Below, piece by piece: positions 25,692-34,949 of a stretch of DNA of 64,000 bases. The stretch comes from Actinomycetota bacterium (lineage in GTDB: Bacteria; Actinomycetota; Actinomycetes; Nanopelagicales; Nanopelagicaceae), in assembly GCA_009701575.1 (NCBI GenBank), contig WLJX01000002.1, forward strand, positions 1 to 64,000. Direction: 5' to 3'. Under the pieces are notes generated by a model. The model saw nothing but the letters and a program-made list of their open reading frames with translations, was not told where the DNA came from and did not search any database. Numbering within the stretch: the stretch's first letter is position 1; the number at the start of each line of letters is the position of its first letter. The position numbers and the translations under genes were made by a program.

Positions 25692-26333
25692 TTGGCAGTA
25701 GCCTTACTCCCGATGTCATCAGAAATCGAGGTTAAGACTCCCGCGCAATTATTGGCGACGGAGACAGTTGTTGAGCGAACTGCTCGATTTGAACGAGATG
25801 CAATGCAATATACAAATCAACTTTATGCAGCAGCAATGCGTTATACGAAAGATCCACACAACGCCCAAGATTTAGTACAAGACACTTATGCCAAGGCATT
25901 TACCTCCTTCCACCAATTCGAGCCTGGCACGAATTTGAAGGCTTGGTTATATCGAATTCTTACAACGACATTTATTAATACTTATCGCAAAGATCAACGT
26001 CGCCCACTTATTTCTGATGGCGAAGTTGAGGATTGGCAATTAGCATCGGCGGCAAGTCATACCAGCGACCAAGGCAAATCAGCTGAAGATGAAGTCTTAG
26101 AAAATTTACCCGATGGTGACGTGAAGCGCGCTCTCCATGAAATTCCAGAAGAGTTTAGGTTCGCAGTTTTCTATGCAGATGTTGAAGGATATTCGTATAA
26201 AGAGATTGCAGATATTTTAGGAATTCCCGCAGGAACTGTTATGTCTCGGCTCCATCGCGGCCGCAAACTCTTGCGAGTCTTGCTAGCGGATTATGCAAAA
26301 GATAGAGGGTTTGGAGGATCAGATGGAATGTAG
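25692..26333 (+). CDS. sigR: ECF sigma factor SigR/SigH (thiol-oxidative stress)
   Basis: This is a group ECF12-type sigma factor of 213 residues. Region 2 is visible as [20 protein letters not shown] ... [17 protein letters not shown], and region 4 as [20 protein letters not shown], followed by [11 protein letters not shown]. The TTG start at 25692 is chosen because AAGGAG lies about nine bases upstream; there is an internal ATG eight codons on. The adjacent RsrA-type zinc anti-sigma factor (11-base overlap) and the GGAAT-N18-GTT promoter establish the SigR identity. In Streptomyces and mycobacteria SigR/SigH drives thioredoxin and protein-quality genes. Confidence 0.93.
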   Translation: MAVALLPMSSEIEVKTPAQLLATETVVERTARFERDAMQYTNQLYAAAMRYTKDPHNAQDLVQDTYAKAFTSFHQFEPGTNLKAWLYRILTTTFINTYRKDQRRPLISDGEVEDWQLASAASHTSDQGKSAEDEVLENLPDGDVKRALHEIPEEFRFAVFYADVEGYSYKEIADILGIPAGTVMSRLHRGRKLLRVLLADYAKDRGFGGSDGM

Positions 26334-26685
26334 CGATGTCATGCTTGCCTTGATTCTTTTTATAGATGAGGAAATTCACGACGAGATTCAAGTTGAAGTT
26401 TTTCAATCTCATTTCCAACAATGCCCACAATGCCTAAGCGAGATGGAGCACGAACGCCAGGTGCTTACTCGAATGAAATCACTCTTGGCTGATGAATGTT
26501 GTGAGCAAGCACCAGAAGATTTAAATTCACGAATTGCCCAACAGACCGCCCTGCTTGCCTCACAAATGTTTAACCCAACCCAGATCATTACCGAATACCG
26601 CCGAACCGAAACCACAATCAATGGCGAAACACACATTGAAATTGAAACGACTCACGAGATTAGGCGAGATTTCCCACTAAGTTAG
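26323..26685 (+). CDS. rsrA: Redox-sensing zinc anti-sigma factor RsrA/RshA
   Basis: RsrA holds SigR inactive until its cysteines oxidise and zinc is lost. I start at the ATG at 26323, five bases after GGAGG, giving 120 residues; the frame continues upstream inside sigR without a better signal. The ZAS signature is present: C3, then H30-x3-C34-x2-C37 (SHFQQCPQC), and C59/C60 as in the C-terminal CC pair of Streptomyces RsrA. The last 35 residues ([20 protein letters not shown]) are an added, beta-rich tail of unknown purpose. Overlap with sigR by 11 bases implies coupled expression. Confidence 0.93.
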   Translation: MECSDVMLALILFIDEEIHDEIQVEVFQSHFQQCPQCLSEMEHERQVLTRMKSLLADECCEQAPEDLNSRIAQQTALLASQMFNPTQIITEYRRTETTINGETHIEIETTHEIRRDFPLS

Positions 26686-26690
26686 CGGTT

Positions 26691-27095
26691 ATGAATTTGG
26701 AGTCAGTTCGCGGAGCCGTAGGAATGGCCGCTATGACTGTGCGCCCAGCAGATACTTCGGTTGCACAAGCGCTAAATGATCTACCGATTCTGGCAACACC
26801 AACGCTCCTAAGTATCTTTGAAGGTGCCTGCACGGCGGCTTTAGCTGAGCATCTTGGTACTGGGGAAACATCAGTAACAACAGATTTTGCGATAACTGTC
26901 CATGCATCGGTTGGTGTTGGTGGTGAAATTCGAGCCCACGCAACTTGCATTGATGTGGAAGGGCAAGTCTGCAAATTTAATGTTGAGGTTCATCATGTAA
27001 ATAAATTAATTGCATCAGGGAGCCTTGATCGAAAAATGGTTGATCGAGTCTCATTCGCAGCACGAATCGCTGCGGAGTCAATGTCCAAAGATTAA
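26691..27095 (+). CDS. Hotdog-fold thioesterase-like protein (FlK-like)
   Basis: This 134-residue protein has the outline of the fluoroacetyl-CoA thioesterase-like hotdog family: TPTLLSIFEGACTAAL (long helix with the catalytic Glu region) and the C-terminal IASGSLDRKMVDRVSFAARI, which parallels the FlK ending. It is presumably a small acyl-CoA thioesterase; the substrate is unknown and fluoroacetate itself is unlikely. The gene lies five bases after rsrA, so it is probably part of the SigR operon, although a TAAGTT element seven bases before the ATG could give separate expression. Confidence 0.65.
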   Translation: MNLESVRGAVGMAAMTVRPADTSVAQALNDLPILATPTLLSIFEGACTAALAEHLGTGETSVTTDFAITVHASVGVGGEIRAHATCIDVEGQVCKFNVEVHHVNKLIASGSLDRKMVDRVSFAARIAAESMSKD

Positions 27096-27106
27096 TTAAT
27101 CTATTT

Positions 27107-27523
27107 TTACTTCTTTGTCGCCCAAAAAATCTCGGCAATTTCATCAATCTTTGCAATCAACTTATCTGCAACTGCAACATCATTTGAACCTTTAGTTCCA
27201 CCAGCGCCAGCAAGTTTTGTAGCCTCATTAAATAAAACGTGAAGCTGTGGGTGGGCTTCGAAGTGATTTGGCTTGAAGTAATCAGTCCATAGAACCCAGA
27301 GATGGTGCTTAACCATTTCGGAACGCTCTTCTTTAATTGCAACTGCGCGAGATTTGAAATCTGCATCGCTAGATGCTGCGTACTTCTCCATTGTCGCTTT
27401 AACTGAAAGCGCCTCAATCTTTGCTTGTGCTGGGTCGTAAACTCCACAAGGTAGATCGCAATGTGCATATGCGAATTCACTTGGAGCAACAAGGCCCTTA
27501 ATCTTCGAGGTTAGTGTTGTCAT
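27107..27523 (-). CDS. sodN: Nickel superoxide dismutase SodN
   Basis: SodN dismutates superoxide with nickel held by the first residues of the mature chain. The precursor is 138 residues. A 20-residue propeptide precedes HCDLPCGVYDP (H21, C22, C26), the nickel hook, which becomes residue 1 after cleavage. A good ribosome-binding site (AGGAAAA) precedes the ATG. The dedicated maturation protease gene sodX is divergent across 67 bases, the usual arrangement. Expression in other actinobacteria responds to nickel through Nur; I did not identify a Nur box in the gap. Confidence 0.96.
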   Translation of the reverse strand: MTTLTSKIKGLVAPSEFAYAHCDLPCGVYDPAQAKIEALSVKATMEKYAASSDADFKSRAVAIKEERSEMVKHHLWVLWTDYFKPNHFEAHPQLHVLFNEATKLAGAGGTKGSNDVAVADKLIAKIDEIAEIFWATKK

Positions 27524-27590
27524 GAATTTTCCTAACTATTGAATATGTGGTCTGGATTTACCGGATTTATGGTGCGACACTACTACGCCT

Positions 27591-27914
27591 ATGAGGCGCA
27601 TGCATTTCAAGGCAGTTGAACTCCGCGGAGATTCCATGGCGCCGACCTATAACGAGGGTGATTGGCTGCTCTTTATCGGGCTCCCAGCCAACGTTAAATC
27701 CCTGCTCGGAAAAGTAATCTTAATTCAACGTGCATCTGGCGCCGGCTCAGACTTTCTCCAAATCAAACGCGCTATTCGAATTGATGGTGCAAACATTTGG
27801 GTTGAGGGAGATAACAAAGAGAGTTCAACTGATTCAAGAAGTTGGGGCGCAATTTCGAGCGATGAAATTATCGGAAAACTTCTCTTCCGTTATCGCAAAG
27901 GGCCTAGGCGCTAA
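27591..27914 (+). CDS. sodX: SodX, nickel SOD maturation protease (S26-type)
   Basis: SodX removes the SodN propeptide and is required for nickel insertion. It is a 107-residue signal peptidase-like protein with VELRGDSMAPTYNEGDWLL carrying the Ser nucleophile and a downstream Lys in FLQIKRAI, followed by VEGDNKESSTDSR, the S26 C-terminal box. It has no membrane anchor, consistent with a cytoplasmic maturase. The start could be 27591 or the ATG at 27600. It converges on kgd with an eight-base gap. Confidence 0.9.
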   Translation: MRRMHFKAVELRGDSMAPTYNEGDWLLFIGLPANVKSLLGKVILIQRASGAGSDFLQIKRAIRIDGANIWVEGDNKESSTDSRSWGAISSDEIIGKLLFRYRKGPRR

Positions 27915-27922
27915 GAAATAAT

Positions 27923-30900
27923 TTAGCGAGTAAAGGCTTCCATCATTAAGGCCTTCTGTTCCTCTTCATGCAAATGATGTGAACCTGTTGCTGGGCTCGC
28001 AGTTGCGCGACGGGATACGCGACGCAGGGTGCGACCATCGAGGAATTCACTTGTGGTTAATGAAACAAATGGCCAAGGTCCTTGATTTGCTGGTTCATCT
28101 TGCACCCAGAGAAGATTTGCGTTCGGATGCTTTGCAGCAACGGCGCTAAATTGTTCAGATGGGAATGGATAAAGTTGTTCGAGGCGAACAATTGCAGTCG
28201 AGCTTTCACCTAACTTAGTGCGTTCTGCGACTAGATCGTGATAGACCTTTCCAGAACAGAAAATAACTCTTGATGCATTTAGAACGGTTGGATCATCAAT
28301 CAAAGGCTTGAATGTTCCTGTCGTGAAATCTTTTAATCCAGATGCTGCCGCTTTCAAACGCAACATAGATTTTGGTTCAAAGACAATTAGTGGTCGTCGC
28401 GCTGGATTTTTCATATGCCAGCGAAGTAAGTGGAAATAAGAAGCTGGAGATGATGGTTGAGCAACGGTCATGTTTAGCTCTGCGCAGAGCGCTAGGTAGC
28501 GTTCAATTCGACCGGATGAATGATCCGGACCTTGGCCTTCATAACCATGTGGAAGTAGAAGCACTAGCGATGAACGCTCGCCCCATTTTTGTAAGGCCGA
28601 TGAAATGAATTCATCAATGATTGTCTGGGCGCCATTGGCAAAGTCACCGAATTGCGCCTCCCACATAACAAGGGCGTTTTCACGTTCTACGGAGTAACCA
28701 TATTCAAAGCCCATTGCCGCATATTCTGAGAGCAGAGAGTCGAATACAAAGAATTGATTCTCATCAGAAATCAGTGAACGTAGTGGCGTCCAGTCTGCTC
28801 CGGTATTTTGATCAACAACAACTGCATGGCGATTACTAAATGTTCCACGCTTAACATCTTGTCCGGCTAAACGAATTGGAAAGCCTTCAAGTAAGAGTGA
28901 ACCCATTGCAAGTAATTCACCGGTAGACCAATCAACAGTTCCCTCATCCAACATATCTACACGCTTTGCTAATTGCGGAGTTAATTTTGCATGAGGCAGG
29001 AATCCTTCAGGGATGGCGCTCTGAGTTGCAACAATCTTTCGCAAAGTCGCTTCATCAACTGAAGTATCAACGCTCTCTGGGGGAGGTGCTATCGGAACAA
29101 CAATACTTTCATCGTGTTCTGGCTCATTATTGTGAACGGCGTTATAAACAGCATCTAGTTGTACTTGGTAATCGCGCAAAACTTCTTCGGCCTCTTCAAC
29201 AGTGATATCACCACGGCCAATTAGCGCTTCGGTATATAGATTACGAGTAGAACGCTTTGCTTCAACCAATTTATACATCATTGGTTGGGTGAAACTTGGT
29301 TCGTCGCCCTCGTTGTGACCGCGACGACGGTAGCAAATCATGTCGATAACAACATCTTTATTAAACTTTTCGCGGTAATCAAATGCAATTCGTGCAACTC
29401 TTACAACGCTCTCTGGATCATCAGCATTTACATGGAAGACCGGTGCTTGAATCATCTTTGCAATATCTGTGGAATATCTCGAAGAGCGCGCAGCGTGTGG
29501 TGAAGTGGTGAAACCAACTTGGTTATTAACAACGATATGAATAGTTCCGCCAACTCGGTAACCCTTAAGTTGCGAGAGGTTTAAGGTTTCAGAGACAACA
29601 CCTTGTCCAGCAAATGCAGCGTCGCCGTGCATCAAGATTGGCAGAATTGAGAAGATCTCTTTTTGATTCAACTTATCTTGCTTGGCCCGCGTAATTCCCT
29701 CTAGAACTGGGTTCACAGCTTCTAAGTGTGAAGGATTTGCTGCTAAATAAATCTTTGTTGTTGCGCCAGATATTGCTGTGAAAGTTCCAGCGGTTCCAAG
29801 GTGATACTTAACATCACCAGAACCATGTACTTGATTCTCGGCGTAATGTCCTTCAAATTCCTGGAAAATTTGGCCGTGAGACTTTCCTGCAATATTCGCT
29901 AGAACATTTAACCTTCCGCGGTGCGGCATACCAACGCAAACTTCATCGAGACCACGATCTGCAGCTGCTGAAATAATTGCATCTAGAAGTGGGATTAAAG
30001 TCTCACCGCCCTCAAGTGAGAAACGCTTCTGTCCGACATATTTTGTCTGCAAGAAAGCTTCAAAAGATTCAGCGCTATTTAATTTGTAGAGGATTCGAAG
30101 TTGCTCTTCGCGAGGCAATCTAGGTGATCCCACTTCAACATGCTCTTGAATCCATGCACGTTCTGCTGGATTTTCGATATACATATACTCAACACCGATT
30201 GTGCGGCAATAAGAGTCGCGCAAAGTTCCAAGAATCTTTCGCAATTTCATAACTGGCTTGCCACCAAATCCATCAGTAGCAAATTCCCGATCAAGATCCC
30301 AGAGTGAAAGCCCGTGAGTAACAACATCTAAATCTGGGTGCGAGCGTTGAACATACTTAAGCGGATCAATATCTGCCATTAAGTGGCCAGTTGTGCGATA
30401 GGCGTTAATGAGTTGTTGAACGCGGGCTGTCTTTCCAACCTGATCAACGCTGCTAGAACGCATATCAACGACCCAACGAATTGGCACGTATGGAATACGA
30501 AGAGCAGCGAAAATCTCGTCATAGAAACCATTTTCGCCGAGAAGTAATTCATGAATTCGCTTGAGGAAATCACCCGACTGTGCACCTTGAATAATTCGGT
30601 GATCGTAAGTACTAGTAAGAGTAATAACTTTGCTGATTGCTAACTCAGCAAGAGTCTCTTCATTTGCACCATGAAATTCCGCTGGGTAATCCATCGCCCC
30701 AACACCAAGAATCAAGCCTTGACCTTGCACCAAACGTGGAACAGAGTGAACAGTTCCGATAGTTCCAGGATTAGTTAAGGAAACGGTTGTTCCTGCGAAA
30801 TCTTCAACTGTAAGCGAACCACCGCGAGCTTTGCGGACGGTCTCTTCATAGGATGCCCAGAATTGTGCGAAATCTAAGGATTCACAACCCTTAATAGATG

Positions 30901-31738
30901 GGACTAATAATTGACGCGAACCATCTGGCTTCGCCAAGTCGATCGCGATTCCAAGATTGATATGTTCTGGTTTACCAATTGCGGGTTTGCCATCTATCTC
31001 ACCGAAGAAAGCATTCATCTCTGGCATCTGGCGAATCGCACTAATCATCGCGTAACCGATTAGGTGAGTAAATGAAACTTTGCCACCACGGCTGCGCTTT
31101 AGGTGATTGTTAATAACAGTTCTGTTGTCAATCATTAATTTTGCTGGAATTGCGCGCACACTTGTTGCAGTCGGAACAGTTAGCGAAGCTTCCATGCTTT
31201 GAACTACGCGAGCGCTCACACCGCGAATTGGTTCTAGCGTTGATGCACTTGGGCTTACCAAAGTTGGAATTGGTTTAACAATTGGATCCGCAGGAGTTGC
31301 TTGTTTCGCCGACGCAGGGGGCGTTGCTCTTGCAACTGGTGTTGCTTGCGCAACTGGTGTTGCTTGCGCAACTGGTGTTGCTTGCGCAACTGGTGCAACG
31401 GGTGCTGCTTGTGCAACTGGTGCTGCTTGTGCAACGGGAGCGCTTACCTGGGTTGCTGCGACCGGAACTTGTAACGCACTTGGATCAACAATCTTTTTTG
31501 GAAGCGGAGGTGTTCCACCTTTAGGCGCATTATCCAAAGTTGGAATAACTGGTTTAGTTGCATTAGGTGTGTAGTTTGCAAAAAATTCAATCCATGCAGC
31601 ATCAACGGAATTTGGATCTACCAAATATTTTTCAAACATTTCATCAACGAGCCATTCATTGGGACCAAAAGATCCACCAAAGTGATTTGCCGGTGTATTC
31701 GACCCAGATGCAGACACTCGCGACGCTCCCGATTCCAT
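27923..31738 (-). CDS. kgd: Multifunctional 2-oxoglutarate dehydrogenase E1/E2-like enzyme Kgd (OdhA)
   Basis: This 1271-residue protein is the actinobacterial fusion that feeds 2-oxoglutarate into the TCA cycle, acting with Lpd and AceF or as a carboligase/decarboxylase. Order of parts: an N-terminal E1-like segment (FGPNEWLVDEMFEKY), a long Ala/Pro linker with QATPVA repeats (about residues 95-150), an E2 succinyltransferase catalytic domain ending in TYDHRIIQGAQSGDFL (His near residue 378), then the TPP-dependent E1 with MPHRGRLNVLANIAGKSHGQ, HGDAAFAGQGVV, NNQVGFTTSPHA and the C-terminal HEEEQKALMMEAF. No lipoyl domain is present, as expected. In relatives GarA (FHA) inhibits this enzyme. 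Confidence 0.96.
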   Translation of the reverse strand: MESGASRVSASGSNTPANHFGGSFGPNEWLVDEMFEKYLVDPNSVDAAWIEFFANYTPNATKPVIPTLDNAPKGGTPPLPKKIVDPSALQVPVAATQVSAPVAQAAPVAQAAPVAPVAQATPVAQATPVAQATPVARATPPASAKQATPADPIVKPIPTLVSPSASTLEPIRGVSARVVQSMEASLTVPTATSVRAIPAKLMIDNRTVINNHLKRSRGGKVSFTHLIGYAMISAIRQMPEMNAFFGEIDGKPAIGKPEHINLGIAIDLAKPDGSRQLLVPSIKGCESLDFAQFWASYEETVRKARGGSLTVEDFAGTTVSLTNPGTIGTVHSVPRLVQGQGLILGVGAMDYPAEFHGANEETLAELAISKVITLTSTYDHRIIQGAQSGDFLKRIHELLLGENGFYDEIFAALRIPYVPIRWVVDMRSSSVDQVGKTARVQQLINAYRTTGHLMADIDPLKYVQRSHPDLDVVTHGLSLWDLDREFATDGFGGKPVMKLRKILGTLRDSYCRTIGVEYMYIENPAERAWIQEHVEVGSPRLPREEQLRILYKLNSAESFEAFLQTKYVGQKRFSLEGGETLIPLLDAIISAAADRGLDEVCVGMPHRGRLNVLANIAGKSHGQIFQEFEGHYAENQVHGSGDVKYHLGTAGTFTAISGATTKIYLAANPSHLEAVNPVLEGITRAKQDKLNQKEIFSILPILMHGDAAFAGQGVVSETLNLSQLKGYRVGGTIHIVVNNQVGFTTSPHAARSSRYSTDIAKMIQAPVFHVNADDPESVVRVARIAFDYREKFNKDVVIDMICYRRRGHNEGDEPSFTQPMMYKLVEAKRSTRNLYTEALIGRGDITVEEAEEVLRDYQVQLDAVYNAVHNNEPEHDESIVVPIAPPPESVDTSVDEATLRKIVATQSAIPEGFLPHAKLTPQLAKRVDMLDEGTVDWSTGELLAMGSLLLEGFPIRLAGQDVKRGTFSNRHAVVVDQNTGADWTPLRSLISDENQFFVFDSLLSEYAAMGFEYGYSVERENALVMWEAQFGDFANGAQTIIDEFISSALQKWGERSSLVLLLPHGYEGQGPDHSSGRIERYLALCAELNMTVAQPSSPASYFHLLRWHMKNPARRPLIVFEPKSMLRLKAAASGLKDFTTGTFKPLIDDPTVLNASRVIFCSGKVYHDLVAERTKLGESSTAIVRLEQLYPFPSEQFSAVAAKHPNANLLWVQDEPANQGPWPFVSLTTSEFLDGRTLRRVSRRATASPATGSHHLHEEEQKALMMEAFTR
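31323..31438 (-). repeat. 18-bp tandem repeat in the Kgd linker
   Basis: On the plus strand GTTGCTTGCGCAACTGGT repeats almost perfectly three times, with diverged copies beyond, encoding the QATPVA/QAAPVA linker. The unit contains the palindrome TTGCGCAA. In-frame copy variation would change only linker length. Confidence 0.9.
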
Positions 31739-31889
31739 GTGTTACCTGAAATTCCTATACGAGTCTAATAGCAGTGGGGGCCAGGGACTATTAAAAATAG
31801 GCGCAGGTATGGAAATTGGGCTGTGATAAAAGCCCCAAACTCCATAATTCAGAAGGAAATCTCACACAATCTTGGGCAAAGTTACGCCC

Positions 31890-32612
31890 ATGAATTCCAG
31901 CGCTACAACCCAACCCTTTGCCATCGTTACAGGTGGATCACGAGGACTTGGTTTCGTGGTTGCAAAAGCGCTGAAAGCCGCCGGACAGCAAGTCTTGATC
32001 GTGAGCAAAGATCACGAACGTGCGAAAAATAGCGCGGCTGAAATTGGGTGCAACTTTGAAACCGTAGATTTTGAAGATCTCGATGCAACAAAAGAAAAAT
32101 TTGAAGAAATCATTTCCAAATATGGAACCCCGACAACTTTAGTTTTAGCTCATGGCGTCATGAGTGAAAAAATGTCCAAAACTTTGAAGACTACAACTAA
32201 AGAGTGGCGCCGAGTTATGGCCATCAATTTAGATTCCGTGTTTATCGCAATTAATACAATTGCACCGGCGATGGCTGAGGCTCGCAATGGCCGTGTAATT
32301 ATTTTCACTGCGTGCCTTGGTCGAATGTCAGGTCCTGGTAACACCGGTGGACTTGCGCCCTACCGAATTAGCAAGGCGGGAGTAAATGCGCTGGTGCGAA
32401 ATCTTGCACATGAAACTCTTCAAGGTGGTCGTGGTTTTCTAGTTGATGCAACATGCCCAAATCACAGCAGAACAGATATGGGTGGCCCCGATGCACCGCG
32501 CTCTGCAGAAGAAGGCGCTGCAACAGCAATTTGGCTTGCTACTAGAAAGTTTGAAGTTGGAAAAGATCAGACTGGATTATTTTGGGAAGACCAAGTTGTA
32601 ATTCCTTGGTAA
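31890..32612 (+). CDS. Short-chain dehydrogenase/reductase family oxidoreductase
   Basis: This is a classical SDR of 240 residues. The NAD(P)-binding TGGSRGLGFVVAKAL is near the N terminus, LVLAHGVMSE follows as the NAG-like motif, NLDSVF gives the structural Asn, and YRISK is the Tyr-x3-Lys catalytic pair; the catalytic Ser position reads TACLGRMSG. The protein resembles carbonyl reductases and 3-ketoacyl-ACP reductases, but the substrate cannot be assigned. An ATG at 31890 is preferred; an in-frame TTG at 31872 adds six residues. It is divergent from kgd and ends at the base before the stop of the opposing membrane-protein gene. Confidence 0.85.
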   Translation: MNSSATTQPFAIVTGGSRGLGFVVAKALKAAGQQVLIVSKDHERAKNSAAEIGCNFETVDFEDLDATKEKFEEIISKYGTPTTLVLAHGVMSEKMSKTLKTTTKEWRRVMAINLDSVFIAINTIAPAMAEARNGRVIIFTACLGRMSGPGNTGGLAPYRISKAGVNALVRNLAHETLQGGRGFLVDATCPNHSRTDMGGPDAPRSAEEGAATAIWLATRKFEVGKDQTGLFWEDQVVIPW

Positions 32613-33002
32613 CTAGTAATTTTCTTTAGAACTCTCGCGATACCCAAAGAGTGCACAAAGAAAAGTAATAGCTCCTACTAATGCAAGAGGAATACCAACT
32701 ATTAATAAGTCCCCAGAAATCATGTAGTACGAAACCCCCATGGCAATTAGGTTTGCAAGGACGGCTGGTGCCCGACCATAAGATCGGTTTCTAGCAAAGC
32801 CAGTCGAAGCGAAATAAAGTCCAATTGCCCCAATAGTTCCAAAAACAACTTCACCAATTAACGCTGAAGGCCAGGTCGCGGTTGAGAACACCGTCGCCAC
32901 TAACAAATAAATCACAAGCCCAACCAATATCAATGACTCGAACCGAAGCAGCCAAATAGCAGCAGTTCTACATCTTTCGTAGAACGAATCGGTGATCTTC
33001 AT
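32613..33002 (-). CDS. Four-span membrane protein, unknown (129 residues)
   Basis: I do not recognise a family. After a short basic/acidic cytoplasmic head (MKITDSFYERCRTA) there are four hydrophobic segments: LILVGLVIYLLVATVFS, ALIGEVVFGTIGAIGLYFA, AVLANLIAMGVSYYM and LLIVGIPLALVGAITFLCAL. The start is set at 33002, where AAGGAG lies five bases upstream; the frame continues ten codons further without a site. It is convergent with the SDR gene and abuts it without a gap. The topology resembles small actinobacterial integral membrane proteins with no known role. Confidence 0.75.
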   Translation of the reverse strand: MKITDSFYERCRTAAIWLLRFESLILVGLVIYLLVATVFSTATWPSALIGEVVFGTIGAIGLYFASTGFARNRSYGRAPAVLANLIAMGVSYYMISGDLLIVGIPLALVGAITFLCALFGYRESSKENY

Positions 33003-33049
33003 CTGGGCTCCTTCATTAAACGAGAGTAACAATATAAAGCACTAGTGGC

Positions 33050-33055
33050 TAGCCT
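33050..33055 (+). promoter_or_regulatory. -10 element TAGCCT (leaderless)
   Basis: TAGCCT is followed by six bases and the GTG at 33062, with no Shine-Dalgarno between them. A leaderless transcript for the GGDEF-like gene is inferred. Confidence 0.45.
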
Positions 33056-33061
33056 GTAGTT

Positions 33062-33745
33062 GTGAAACCGAGCCCTGCGAGAAGTGGCGTTAAAGTTTTA
33101 AACCAAGGTGCATTTTTAAACCAAGTTGAGTTTTCAAATAATGGTGCTTTGGATTCTTTGACTGGCGCACCAGCCCCTAAAGTTTTCTTCGATAATTTAG
33201 CTAGAGAAATATCTAAATCAAAACGAAAATTTCAGGCTGTTTCAATTGTGATGGTGCAAGTTCTTCCAGATTTCGTTCTGGTTCCAGATAAAGCCTTAGG
33301 TACAATTTCTAAGAATAAGAACGAAACGGACGCCAATCTTCATGGATCCGCTTACGAAAAAGAACTAATTTCAGTTGGGCGTTGCCTTAAATCAAGTATG
33401 CGTGGAGGGGATTTCTATTCACGTATCGCTGATAATGGTTTTTGGATTTGCCTTCAAGGAGATTCCGTTGATGCCGAGAAAGCTGTTAAAAGATTTGCCC
33501 TAAAAATTTCAGAAGCGAAAATTTTAGAGAACAAATTGCAAAGAAAACTGGCCGGGAGAAATCATCTTAGGGAAGAGAAAAATTCATTAGACCATGGCCA
33601 TTCAATCAACAAATATCGCTCGCTGGATACAGAACGCTCGCTGATCGAAAATCAAAGAGCCAGGTTCGTAGTTTGTGAGTGGGATGGAGAGATGAATGAA
33701 GTTGAATGGATTCAAAAAATAGACCTGCTTTACTTCAACTCTTAA
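33062..33745 (+). CDS. Degenerate GGDEF-like protein (227 residues)
   Basis: The region DSLTGAPAPKVFFDNLAREI matches the start of GGDEF domains (LTGLxNRxxF), and SSMRGGDFYSRIADNGFWICL falls where the R..GGDEF.. active site should be. The GGDEF signature itself is replaced by IADNGF, so cyclic-di-GMP synthesis is very unlikely. The final third (about residues 155-200) is polar, Arg/Lys-rich and inserted before the last strand. There are no membrane spans. It lies 130 bases upstream of the Tad locus, in the position taken by the CpaE-like ssd gene in mycobacteria, so it may regulate pilus assembly. The family match is by pattern only. Confidence 0.55.
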   Translation: MKPSPARSGVKVLNQGAFLNQVEFSNNGALDSLTGAPAPKVFFDNLAREISKSKRKFQAVSIVMVQVLPDFVLVPDKALGTISKNKNETDANLHGSAYEKELISVGRCLKSSMRGGDFYSRIADNGFWICLQGDSVDAEKAVKRFALKISEAKILENKLQRKLAGRNHLREEKNSLDHGHSINKYRSLDTERSLIENQRARFVVCEWDGEMNEVEWIQKIDLLYFNS

Positions 33746-33875
33746 AAATCTAAGCCGAGGTGAAACCCCCTTTTAGGCCAAGCTGATACCTAAACGTTAA
33801 TAAATGATCACGCTTTGTTGTGCATTAATCACTTTGTTCTACTAATTGTTGATTAATCCAAACCATTAAATAGGA

Positions 33876-34949
33876 ATGGCATTTGATACCCGAGTGCAAA
33901 TAAAAACAACTGGAACATTTGGCCCCCTTCAAAACTTGATGGAAGACCCCGAAATTGAAGAAGTCTGGATTAACTCACCCAATCGCATCTTTGTTGCACG
34001 AAAAGGAATGAGTGAGTTAACGAACTTAACTTTGACATTCGATGAGGTAAGAAATTTAGTTGAGCGTCTTCTAATGTGGGGTGGACGTAGGCTCGACCTC
34101 TCTCACCCCTTTGTTGATGCGAGACTTCCCGATGGAAGCCGATTACACGTCGCGATTCCGGAGATTACTGCTCAATATTGGGCGGTAAATATTCGTAAGC
34201 ATTTAATTCGAGGTAAATCATTAATCGAATTAGCAAAACTAGGTGTTATGTCGGAAGAAGTGTGCGATTTTCTAACAAGATGCGTTGAATCAGGATTAAA
34301 CATTTTGGTAAGTGGATCGACACAAGCAGGAAAGACAACGCTCTTGAATGCTCTTGTCAGCGCCGTTCCATTGAAAAGTAGAGTGATAACTATTGAAGAA
34401 GTTTTTGAACTACGCCCTAAACTTCCAGATTGCGTTGCGTTGCAAACGAAGCCCGCGAACTTGCAAGGCGAAGGTGAAATTCCTCTTCGAAGGTTGATAA
34501 AGGAAGCGCTCCGGATGCGACCGTCACAAATAGTTGTCGGCGAAATACGTGAAGCAGAATCTCTCGATCTTTTAATTGCCCTGAACTCTGGACTCCCTGG
34601 AATGGCAACTATTCATGCCAATTCTGCGAAAGATGCGATAAGCAAATTACAAACACTTCCGCTCCTTGCAGGTGAAAATATCTCTCATAAATTCATAGCG
34701 CCAGTAGTTGCGGCGGCAATCGATCTAGTAATTCATCTTTCAATAGCTCCAGATGGCGTACGTAGAATTATGGAGATAGCACATGTGACTGGCCGAATTG
34801 AATTAGATCGAGTTGAATCTGAGATGCTCTACAAATTTTCGCCAGATTCAACGCCAAATTATTTGAAAAGCCTTGTGGATCCAAACCATATATTCAAAGT
34901 TAAAAATCATTCGAATGAAATTAACGCAGACTTAAAGAGCAAGAAGTGA
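33876..34949 (+). CDS. tadA: Tad pilus assembly ATPase TadA (CpaF)
   Basis: TadA is the secretion ATPase that powers assembly of Flp-type pili. The 357-residue protein shows the CpaF core: DPEIEEVWINSP, the Walker A loop GSTQAGKTT with K153, ITIEEVFEL (Asp-box region), RMRPSQIVVGEIREAE (Walker B) and GMATIHANSA (His box). It is somewhat short because the N-terminal domain is reduced compared with CpaF of about 450 residues. An AT-rich 130-bp upstream region probably contains the locus promoter. GTGA overlap links it to tadB. Confidence 0.92.
   Translation: MAFDTRVQIKTTGTFGPLQNLMEDPEIEEVWINSPNRIFVARKGMSELTNLTLTFDEVRNLVERLLMWGGRRLDLSHPFVDARLPDGSRLHVAIPEITAQYWAVNIRKHLIRGKSLIELAKLGVMSEEVCDFLTRCVESGLNILVSGSTQAGKTTLLNALVSAVPLKSRVITIEEVFELRPKLPDCVALQTKPANLQGEGEIPLRRLIKEALRMRPSQIVVGEIREAESLDLLIALNSGLPGMATIHANSAKDAISKLQTLPLLAGENISHKFIAPVVAAAIDLVIHLSIAPDGVRRIMEIAHVTGRIELDRVESEMLYKFSPDSTPNYLKSLVDPNHIFKVKNHSNEINADLKSKK

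Noticed and set aside
27923..31738. Plus-strand open frames inside the kgd region (for example 31282-31524)
   Set aside because: They are antisense shadows of the Kgd linker repeats and conserved domains.
33062..33745. Active diguanylate cyclase
   Set aside because: The GGDEF signature and flanking metal residues are not present; the site reads IADNGF.
33746..33875. Riboswitch upstream of tadA
   Set aside because: The gap contains short complementary segments (CTAA/TTAG) but no recognisable aptamer core of the cyclic-di-GMP classes.
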